Source: Onchidella celtica
Lineage: Eukaryota > Mollusca > Gastropoda > Systellommatophora > Onchidiidae
Direction: 5' to 3'
DNA length: 64,000 nucleotides
Assembly (NCBI GenBank): GCA_963931925.1
Contig: OZ007567.1
Location: 81,725,186-81,789,185, forward strand
The translations under genes were made by a program, and so were the position numbers. Shown piece by piece: positions 1 to 11,200 of this stretch. The notes under the pieces are model-generated. The model made no database searches. It was given only the letters and a program-made list of their open reading frames with translations, and had not been told where the DNA came from. Numbering within the stretch: the first letter of the stretch is position 1; each line of letters begins with the position of its first letter.

Positions 1-88
1 ACATGCACGACTTTCTCACTTGTCTCCGTGCGTTAATTTTACTCTCCTCTCCCCCCGTAATTATTAACTATCGCTCACTCCACTCGTG

Positions 89-1941
89 ACAGGGTCGTTA
101 GAGTAATTTCTGCAGTTTACTGGGATACCTAATTGACTTTTGTGTGCACCCTTTTAACCGTACTGTAAATTCGATTGTGTTAGGACCCTAACCGGTTATG
201 TTGTCGGGCTGGACTCCATGTCCGAGCCTTTCACTTGTGCAACACGGGCTACGTAATAGCTCTCTCGGACGTCCGCGCGGGCTCATAAATAAGATGCGGT
301 TCGAGTGGTCAACACACTCCATCATAGACGCAGGAGACAAGAGCCGACAGCACAGTGAACCCAGCCCAGCAACCCGGGCCCGTAGCAGCTCAGAGGCTTG
401 CCGACGCTTGCCATCGCCACCCCGCCCCATAAGGCATGTAGCGGTAGCACAGGACCCGGAGAAACTTTGGGTAAGTTGGAGACTATTATATTAGAAGTGA
501 CTTTAATTTGCGCACCCCCCCCCCCCTTTTCGGGGATGCCACGTAGAGAATGCTGATCTACAGAGACCATTATGAGTCCGGCTCAACGGTAATTGCCATT
601 GTCATTAGACGTGTAGGATGCGCTTTGCAGTACAGTGTCTTGATATTGTGACTTTATTGTCAAAGTTAACGTTTGCGGTGCTAGATGATAATGATGGCTC
701 GCTAACCAAGCTATCACAATTTGCTTGTGTGCATATATATAGTGTATGTGTAGCATTGCCTTGTTGTGGTAGGCAGTGAGGATTTCCTGACATGTTAATG
801 TGGATGACTTATGTTATAGCGAGCGGCACTAAATTTGTGTACCTTGCCAGTACCACTATGCTATAGAGAGCAGTGTGATTGTGTGCTTAATGTTTAAGAT
901 GTGTAATTAATTACATGTATTGGAGATGTATAATATTAGTTGGGCCTCACATGGGTGAGCCCCAGGATTGTTCTATGTGCGGCGGTGGATGAACAATGTT
1001 TCAGTGAGTCTACACATGTTGCAATGAGTCTCGCCGACATATATATATATATATCATGTGCATGTATTATGGTTATCCAGATGTATTATGCTTCTATGAG
1101 TTTCGTAAGTGTGTGAAGGACAGTTTCATTTTAAGGAATGTACACATTACTTTATGTATCTAGTGGTGTGTCACACACATGTTAGCCTGGCGGCATAGCT
1201 CCGCGGCTAAGGTCGAAGGGCATGACCCTTGAGTATCGATTGGGAAGGGAAGTAACCAATACAATAGCCCTGGGGCGGGTTAGTACTAATAATGGGAGTG
1301 GGCCTATGAGGATGGCCTGCATTGGGATGCAGCGTCTGTGTTATGGACGGTCAGTGGGCCATGTTGGCCACTGCGTTATTATTTTATGGAATGGCCACTC
1401 TGGATGTGTTGTACACCGGCTCAGTGGAGCGAAACTATTGTGTTCTTGCCCCTTCATTTATGTCCTTCATACTTTGATTAGTACATTAATTAGTTTATGT
1501 TGCCAGTGTACTAGGAAACTCCTTGTGTATATGATATAGCCACTTGTAGTTGTTATTCATTAACCTTAGCGCTATTTTATTCCATGCATACATATCCAGT
1601 TGGTTATTGCTTAAATTCTATATTATGTTGTTGTTGTTTGATTTAATACTTAATCCTATTACTATGTATGTCCACCATTGATTGCCTGATTAATGTTGTC
1701 ATTATATCCTAATCATATTTTTGTCATTTTTTCTCTTGTTCCAGCTTACGGCTGGTTGGGCTTCTTTTTCTGGGTTTCTTTTTTTGGGCTTTTTTTTGTT
1801 TGGTAGTGATACCGTTGTTAGGCTTTTTGAATAAATAAGATTGCCAGCAGAACCCTGTGTTTGTTAATCCTGTGTATCCTTAAGGGAGTTACTATTGAAC
1901 CCACGCAGTAACCACATTAGCCACTCGTAGTTCATCCAACA
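89..1941 (+). mobile_element. LTR (solo or 3' LTR) with an intron-like insert
   Basis: Positions 89-355 match the promoter-proximal part of the three LTRs at 28-34 kb, and 1745-1941 match their 3' part, ending in the same terminal bases (TCCAACA). A TATA-like CATAAATA lies at about 284 and an AATAAA signal at about 1830, so the span between them is the transcribed R region. Bases 356-458 differ from the other copies and 471-1744 are absent from them. The first 88 bases of the window do not match the other LTRs, so this copy has a different or truncated U3. No primer-binding site follows the 3' end, which suits a solo or 3' LTR. Orientation is inferred from the TATA and polyadenylation signals. 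Confidence 0.8.
471..1744 (+). other. Spliceosomal-type intron inside the LTR
   Basis: The segment begins GTAAGT after ACTTTGG and ends TTGTTCCAG before CTTACGG. Upstream of the 3' end are a pyrimidine-rich stretch (about 1721-1742) and TCCTAATC (about 1707-1714), which fits a branch point about 33 bases from the AG. Joining the flanks reproduces the sequence of the other LTRs across the junction (29291-29310). The 1274 bases hold no coding region that I trust: the 105-codon ORF at 1222-1539 resembles nothing known to me. No target-site duplication is visible at its edges. Confidence 0.75.
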
Positions 1942-2142
1942 GGAAGATCTAACTTAAGAGTATAATTTCCAATTTACAGTTCTCTGGTACATCTAAAAAT
2001 TGTGAAATATACCCAAGACACAGGAATTCGACTAAGACAAATCCTGAATTTTTTGTATTCTGTGAATTCCAGATTTTAAGGCTGTTATCCTCTTGTTGAA
2101 ATAAACCTTTGAAGTGCAAAGTACATGCGTCAGTGACCGATA

Positions 2143-2247
2143 TTACTCTTTTGATCTCCTGGCTCGGATGACAAGGGCGATGAGTGCCAAAATACGCAGA
2201 CCCACTTGAAGAGCCACTAATAGTCCAATGTCTAGAGCCAAGTTATC
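2143..2247 (-). CDS. Gene A exon 21, last transmembrane helix and stop
   Basis: This encodes the C-terminal 34 residues: a hydrophobic helix followed by the basic tail RARRSKE and TAA. The acceptor is CTTTTGCAG. The gene B counterpart has the same length (105 nt) and ends RARRSRE, so the short basic cytosolic tail is conserved between the paralogues. Confidence 0.9.
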   Translation of the reverse strand, partial: DNLALDIGLLVALQVGLRILALIALVIRARRSKE

Positions 2248-5200
2248 CTGCAAAAGTTCCAAAGCATGTGAATATATGATTTCTTCATCTGCCACATAAA
2301 AGCAAACAAACAAAAAAAAAAAGATCAGCTAACAGTTTTATCTCATCTTTGTTAACCTTGAGTTGATGAAAAATAGAGAGGACTATTCGAAGATTGGATA
2401 AGCAAACACATAACTGAGGAGCGTTTATGATCACAGATATATCTCATGGAACTAGAGTCTGTAGGTAACAAAAATATGAAATCCTCTTCAAGCCAAGGTT
2501 TTTGTTTCTTTGTGCTGCCTATATACTATACAAACCACAGAAAAACTGTGGGGTCGCAGCAGGGCTATAAACGTGCTTTGGTGCTGCTAACGAAGCAAGA
2601 ACTCGCAGCTAAGTAAACTGTTTCACTTCATTCCTGTTGAAGTCTTTTATTTTTCGTTTTTTTTTTTTTGACTTGAAAAAAGCGAAAGCCGACAATTTTG
2701 TGTATTTTCTGTCTTCTCTTTAGTTTGCTTTGTATTGTTTGGGTTTTATTTCTCACGCGGGGTTTTGCAACATACAACCTTTTCTTTTTGCCCAATTTTG
2801 TCTATGTACTATAGCCTTGAGCTGGTGATTAGTTTTCTGAAAAAATGTAAGACTATGTTTATGGAATGAAGAATTCAGCAAATTTAACAGCTCAGTGTGC
2901 CATTAAGGTAATTTTCATTCGAACACTTACAATGAAGCAAAAGTTCGGACAGCAATGAAGTTCGTTAAATGGCAGCATGACAGGAATGAAATTTGTATGA
3001 GTCACAGAATATTTGTCCTCGAAGAGTTTCAAGTGACATATTTAATGTCATATATATGTGAATTAATACAGCTCTTGCCAAGCCATTCACAGCAAATGAG
3101 ACCCGGACTGCCACAAATCAGATGTCCTTTAACAAATCACCAGGCGTGGATTCAATTCCTGCTGAGGTGTATGCCTTCGGTGGAGAAAAGCTTATTGAAA
3201 GGCTGACCGAGTTGTTCAATCATATGTTGAAAGCAGGGAAGCTGCCACAGGACTTCAAAGATGCTTCAATCATCCATCTGTACAAAAACAAAGGGGACAG
3301 CCAAGTCTGTGACAACCATCGGGGAATCTCTCTACTTCCAATTGCTGGCAAAATATTGGCAAGAATGCTTCTGAATCGCCTTCTTGATCACCTCTCGTCA
3401 AATGACTTGCTTCCCGAGAGCCAATGTGGCTTTCGTAAAGAGAGGGGAACGGCGGATATGATCTTTGCTGCCAGACAGATTCAGGAAAAATGCATGGAAC
3501 AAAATAATGCGCTGTACATCACATTTGTTGACCTCACAAAAGCATTTGATACAGTGTGTCGTGAAGGCCTCTGGAAAATCTTGGCGAAGTTTGGGTGTCC
3601 ACCCGAATTCATCACAATAGTGCGCCAGTTTAATGATTGCATGCAAGCTGCAGTCAAAAGTAACGGCAGTGTTTCAGAGCCCTTTGCTGTCACAAATGGG
3701 ATAAAACAGGGTTGTGTCTTAGCCCCAACTCTGTTCAGCATCATGTTCTCTGCAATGCTACAAGAAGCCTTTAGCTCTCCTCCTCAAGGGGTAAGCATCA
3801 AGTACCGAACTGATGGCAGTCTATTCAACCTCAGGAGACTTCAGGCAAAAACCAAAACCAAAAGTACTCAAGTCTGTGACCTACTATTTGCTGATGATTG
3901 TGCACTTCTGGCACACGATGAGGATAGCATGCAAAACTGTGTTGATAAGTTCTCTAGTGCCTGTGACAACTTTGGCCTCACAATAAGCACAAAGAAGACG
4001 GAAGTGCTCCATCAGCCTACTCCAGACGACAAGTATCCTGTGACCCCAAATATCAAAGTCCATGACAGTCTTCTGAAGGTGTCGGAGAACTTCACCTATC
4101 TTGGCAGTACACTGTCTTCCACGGCTCGTGTTGATACTGAAATTCCCTCAAGAATCAGCAAAGCCAGCTCTGCATTTGGCAGGCTTCGAAAGAGAGTGTG
4201 GGATGTTGCCGGCATTCGCACAGACACTAAGCTGAAAGTGTACAATGCTGTGGTCCTTCCCACCCTACTCTATGGGGCTGAAACCTGGACAGTGTACCAA
4301 TCGCATGCCAGAAAGCTAAATCACTTTCATCTGGCCTGCCTTAGAAAGATCCTAAGGATCAAATGGCAGGATAAAATTCCAGACACTGAGGTCCTCAATC
4401 GTGCCAAGGAATTGAGCATCTTCTGCCACCTGAAAAAAATTCAGCTACGTTGGGCAGGACATGTTGTCAGAATGCCCGACTCCAGACTCCCTAAGCAAAT
4501 CTTCTTCTCTGAGCTCTCCAATGGAACGAGGAATGTTGGGGCCCCAAAGAGACGTTACAAAGACACTCTCAAGCAATCACTGAAGGCCTTTGCCATTGAT
4601 GTGAGTGAGTGGGAAAAGCTCTCGCTTGATCGAGCAAATTGGAGGGCGGCCCTTACCAGAGGCAGCAAAGCATGGGAAGCTGACAGAGTCCAGCAGGCTA
4701 TTAAAAAAAGAGAACGGCGCAAGAAAAGGCCCAGTGGTACTGAACCAACGGAGCACTCTTGTCACTTATGCGGAAGGGTCTTCAGGGCAAAAATAGGACT
4801 TATCAGTCACATGAGAAGCCATAAGTCATGAAAGAACAGTCTTTCCATTCTGTCCTCTGTGTCCTTTACTTCTCTTTATTGTCCATGTGTTGAAATTCTC
4901 AACAATTTCTGTTCTTTATTCCTCTGGTGTTGTTAAGGTCATCATCATACCTGATGGACGAACTATTATTATTATATGTGAATATATGTACTTTCTGACA
5001 CCTGAGAGGATTTTTTGAATGAACGAGGGCAAAGTTGAATTAGTGATACAGGACATCAACAAATGGATAGATCTGATGTTATCTGACTGGTAAATTGTCC
5101 ATGGGTATATCAGTGAGTGGATGAAAAAATGAAGGAATAAAGGTATAAGCCTTAGTCTGAAAGAGTGAGTGTAAACAATTATTAGGGAGGGTGTATGAAG

Positions 5201-8200
5201 TGTAAGTGACTGAGTAGGATTAAGATTGTATAAGTGAACAAGTGATGAAGTGAATAAGTAAGCAGCCAGGCAGTAACCCTACAGAGATTTGACACGGAGG
5301 ATTGACGACAAGATTGCACATAGGAAGGACATCATTCACTATGCAGATGTGCTGGTTAAGACATTGTGCTGACATTGGTTTGACGGGGAATCTGCCCCAA
5401 CGGTAAATCTACCAATCCAAAGGAAATCCAATACGAATCTATATCCGTAAGGATGTAGGCAGAGTTAGTGTTACAGAGTGAAAGAAAGAATAACGAAATT
5501 GAGTGATGGTGTGATAAAATTAGTAAAGGCTGATGAATAGAAGAATAATAATTAACTGTAACATTCACAATGGATAAGATGAATGATTGCCTTGATAATA
5601 ATCAATGAAGAGTTGCTTGAATGTATGTAACAGAAACATCAAGATCTGAATGACAAGAAAACTAACCTCATCAAAGCTAGTATATCTTAACACATCATCC
5701 CCAGTCCGGTAGCGACATGCACCAGTTGGGGAGATTGCAGTTGCCGAACTCTCACTGTCTTCACATGCTGGTAAATAGATTAAAATTAGTTTAGTCATTA
5801 TTACATTTAAGCAATGTAATAAACAGCAATAAACATGTGTCACATCCTCTGTGAGAAAGAGGAACTGTTATGTAACAAACATTCCTCATTGAGCATGGCA
5901 GTTCATTACATCATGTCAAGTTAATTGGCCTAATGTCTACCACCTGTTGCAAAATGTATGAATGGACTCTGGAAGTTTTTTCTCCTCCTCCTTCCTTTCT
6001 ATCTTTCTCAGCGTTAATTCATCCATCTGTCTTTCCATTCATAAAATGTTTTACTACTTTTTTTGCCATCCTTTTTGCCGCTGCCATTTTTTGGTTTCAG
6101 GTCTTCATATTAGGAGGTTCGCTGCTCTTGGCATTAACACTTCACTTTTCTTGTTTTTATTTTTCTTGTTTATATTTAAGTGTGTTTAATGGAAAGATTG
6201 TTCTTTTTAATTTTGCCCGGGCAGCAGCATTGTTAAGCCTTCTCTTTTCAATTTCCAGCTGCCAAGGTATTTTTAATGTGTGCAATGTGCATAAGGGCCC
6301 TCTGTGTTTTTTGTCTTCATCCGAGAAGACTAGGTGCTTGATCCCACCTACCATAGGATCAGGGACAGAAATTTTCCCCAAAATTCCAACATGCCTGCAC
6401 CGACCTCGAAGCAACCCTTTAACTTCGACATGAGAGGCGAGCACCTTGCCTCTAGACCAATGTGTCCCACATAGGGCCACTTTTTCAAACCTATATCCTA
6501 TTTTAACCCTGTGGGTCTGTCTCACCCAGAGCACCTTGGTTTTTTTTCCATAACTGTGCACAAAACTGCATTTTTCCCCACTGAAATTTGGACCTCTCCC
6601 CTAAAATGTTGTGATGTAATTATTGGTAGTACCATTTCTTCACAAATGTCAGCGAGTGAATGACTGCTGACCAACATTTTGATTTAGTCCTATAATGCAC
6701 TCATTGGGCCAGTCAGACACGGACTCTGATTATAGCATTTTATTGTTAAGACTGGGACTGGCAGGCCTCATGAGGTATCAATCACTAAGTTTTTTTTTCT
6801 TCTGACTCAACCTGAGGTCTAGGCACAAATTGGAATATGAACTATGGTGATTAAAATACGGTAATAGACTGTTTTAGTTGTGTGATGAAATCAGTGCATC
6901 CTTTTATTTAATTGTAAGACCTTAAATTAGTGTATAAAATTAAGTCTATACTCACTAATATTGTGAACATTCCGCCATTGATTTATCATGAGTATTTCAT
7001 TGGCATACTTAAACCAGGAGAGGTATTTCAGCCAAACAAAGTACACTGGAATGTTCCTGAAATGAACGGATGCAACACATGACAATATCACAATCAAATT
7101 ATAATACAAGTAAAGAGTTCAGCAAATGCAACAGTTCATTATGCAAGCTTTCAAATAATTTTCATGAAAACAGGATGAAGAAAAAAAAGTTCTGAACACT
7201 AGCCATGAACTAAGTACATGTAATCTGGTATTTCTAGTCATATATTTATTGTATACAAAACATGGTAAAGGACTGAACTTTGTGGACAAATACACTTTAA
7301 ATACATGAAAATGAATGCAAAAAAACCCAACATGATGACCAATCAAAACAATCAAAAGGAGATGGGGTGAAGGTGGGGGGTGAGTAAATGGAAACTGAAA
7401 TGACAAAGATGAAGCAGTGAAGTCAAGTCTGATACATTAGAAAGAACACAACCAAAACACCTTAATAATAACAATAATAATAATAATAATGACACACAGC
7501 ATTTATATAGCACTTCATCTCTTTACTCAAAGCACTTTACAATATTTACATCATATAATCACACTCACAATACACAGGCATACCCTGGAAAGAACAAAAA
7601 ATGGACATTCAGTGTGTGAAGAGACGACTTTTCAGCTAATATTAGATGACAAAACAATTTACCAACCATCAAGTGCAATGTGACTATTGGCATATTGCTT
7701 ATAACGAAATTCATATAAACTGTTACAGTAATATTTAGTGTTCACAGTTCTGTACATTTATAATATGTGCAATTCAACTGTAGTTGATACTGTATAAATC
7801 ACTCACCCATTGTTGACGAAAAGGCCACCAAAAATCATAAATGGAATAAGCAAAGGTGAAGTTATGGACAAGGCAATAGTCACTGAACTAGTCAATGTTG
7901 AAACTAAATACCCTGAAGATAAGAAGATAATATTATATCTTGTTAGATTAAATATCATGTGTTGCAATCATACATCATTTGTCAACGATTATCGACTGTT
8001 TTGAAATGTGGATAAAGTTTTAAATTTGATTTATTTAGGTCATGCAAAATAATTAACCTTTTCTTGATGGACATTTGCACACTGAATCGGAGAAATTGAC
8101 GAAATGTTATTAAAAAACACAGAAAAACTGTAGGGTCGCAGCAGGGCTATAAGCAGTCCTGTTGAAATCTTTTATTGTTCGATTGTTTTCTCTGTTTCAT

Positions 8201-11200
8201 TTTTATTCCTTGATAAAGGCGAAAGCCGAAAATTTGAGCATTTTCTATCTTCTCTTTAGTTTGCTTTGTATCGTTTGAGTTTTATTTCTCATGCAAGGTT
8301 TCGCTACATACTGTAACATATGTCAAACTGGCAACCTACACGTTTGGCACCTGATGCCAGAGAGACCTGGCAATGCACCAACGAACTTTGTATCGGACTT
8401 CCGGCCACCCCCTCAGGCTAGCAACAAGATTTCCTTGCCTACTTTTATGATCTAGATCTATGAACATCATCTACAATCTATAAGGTTAGTATACACGATA
8501 TAACTAGTCTTTTACATGGTGTCAGTACTCACAACCTAGCCCATATTTGATCAAGATACAACCCACCAGAACCCAGGTCTAGTAAAATCCAAACATGCAT
8601 TCCAACAACCCGTTTGAGCACCCATCCATCGATTGGGGAGCCCCTGATCTTTACAAAGAATTCACACGATTCAAAGATCACGTAGGATTCGTGTTCAGTG
8701 GACCCTTATCGGATTTGACTCCTAAACGACAGGCAGGTTGGTTGGGGACTTGGATTGGCTCTCAAGGTCGGAAAATCTATCGCACACTCCAATGGGAGGA
8801 TGGGGACAAAGATGACCCAGACAAAGTTCTAAGCAAGTTCGCGGAGTACGTCAGGCCCAGGAAGAACAAAAGGATTGCCAGGCACAATCTCAAACAGCGG
8901 CGCCAAACACAGACAGAGTCCTTCGACAAATTCCTCACGGAGCTAAGACTGATCATCATGGATTGCGATTACTCAGAACCTGATGACATACTGATCGACT
9001 GTATCATTGATGGAGTCTATGACCGAAAGGTACAAGAACGGCTGCTGGATAGGGGTGAGGCCCTAACACTGCACAAAGCTATTGAAATCTGTGAACAATT
9101 CGAAACGTCGAAGAAACAAGTTCAAATCGTACGCGGTCAGGAGGAGGACCCTTCGGTCACTGAAATACATGAGATGAAACAGAAACCCTCAACAAACTCC
9201 AGAAAAGCCACGCAATTGAACTGCTACCGCTGTGGAGGAGACAACCAGCACCCTAAAACAAGAGGGAATGTCCTGCGCAAGGCACATCCTGCTCATTGTG
9301 TAAAAAGCCAAATCACTGGGCCAAGGTCTGCCGTTCACAAAAGAAGATTCACAGCATCACACCTAGTGAACAGGACTCAGAAGAAGTCATGGCCATCTAT
9401 TCCTATGCCACAGTTGACAACCGACATACAAAAGACAAATGGACCCAGGGGCTGTTAGCATCAGGAACACCCATGTCTTTCAAAATCGACACGGAGCAAA
9501 GTGTAACACTATTACGGTGGCCGACTACCAAGCCATTTCAGATCAATGTCCCATTCGACATTCATCAAAAATCCTTCGGACCTACTCAAACCACCACATT
9601 CACCCAGTGGGTGCAGTGGACATTGAATTAGCACACAAAGCCACAACTGTGACTGAGGAATTTCAAGTTGTTAACCTGAAACAAGAAAATGTGATTTCCG
9701 GCAGAGTTGCTGAAACACTCGGTCTCCTCACTCGCATGTCATCACTCTCTGACTCCAACAGGCTTCAACAGGAGTTTCCAGATGTTACAGAGGCTACTGG
9801 GATCCTCCCTGGAACGTATTCAATCAAACTGAAGGATGGGGCAGTAGGAGTCGTTCATCCACCCAGGCGGCAACCTGCTGCATTAAAACAGAAAATCATT
9901 GACAAACTAAATGAGATGGTATCAAATGGTCACATGGCCAAGGTGGAGGAACCAACTGAATGGGTGAACAGCATGATGGTGGCTGTCAAAAATGACAAAA
10001 TCAGGATCTGCCTTGACCCCAAAGATTTGAACAAGGCCATTAAAAGGGAACACTACCCTATGAGGACCATAGAGGAGGTTGTACAAGAAATTCCAGGCTG
10101 TAAACTATTCTCTACACTCGATGCAAAGAGCGGATTCCTTCAGATAAAACTCGATGAAGCGTCATCCCTCCTTACGACATTCAACACGCCAGTGGGGCGC
10201 TACAGATGGCTGAGGTTGCCATTTGGAATCTGTTGCGCACCAGAGGTCTTCCAAAGAATCATGGACAATATGCTGGAAGGCATCAGTGGAGCCTATGCTG
10301 TCATTGATGACATTCTCATTGCAGCCAGGACACTTGAAGAACATGACAGGATTCTACGTCAAGTCATGGAGAGGGCATCCAGCTATAATCTGAAGCTCAA
10401 CTTTGAAAAGACAAGCCTCAGGCAAACACAAGTCTCTTATGTTGGACATGTACTTACAGAACATGGACTGAAACCAGACCCGGCCAAGGTACAAGCAGTC
10501 CTCGACATGCAGAAGCCTTCAAGCAAAGATGATGTACGCCGTTTCTTGGGGTTCATCACATACCTAGGGAAATTCTTGCCTCACCTCAGCGAGGAATCTC
10601 TTCCCTTACGTGAGGTTCTCAGGGCTGATGTGGATTTTGTTTGGGACTCGAACCAGGATGCTGCATTCACTCGCCTAAAACTCTTATGTACCCAATGCCC
10701 AGTTCTCAAATACTTTGACACGTCAGTACCTGTGGAAATCCAGTGTGATGCTTCAAGCAAGGGTCTTGGTGCTGTCCTGTTGCAGGAAGGACATCCCATA
10801 GCGTACGCCTCCAGAGCCCTGACAGACGCTGAAACAAGGTACGCACAGATCGAAAAAGAAATGCTCTCTATAGTCTTCGCTTGCAAGAAATTCCACTGCT
10901 TCATATTTGGTAAGGAAACCACAGTCTACAATGATCACAAGCCACTTGAGATGATCTTCAAAAAAACCACTGATCACTGCCCCAATGAGACTGCAGAGGA
11001 TGCTGCTTTCTCTTCAATGGTACGATCTGAAAATGTGTTACAGAAAGGGTGCAGATATGCAGCTGGCAGACACCCTTTCACGTGCCTACATCTCAGACAA
11101 AACCACAGAGCTTGGACCTATTGAAACCGACATCAAGCTTGTGATCTCTATCACAGATGAAAAGTACAGTGAGTTACAAGCAGCATCGGACGATGAACTA

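Noticed and set aside
1222-1539. 105-codon ORF in the LTR insert
   Set aside because: No recognisable domain, and it lies in a segment that behaves as an intron.
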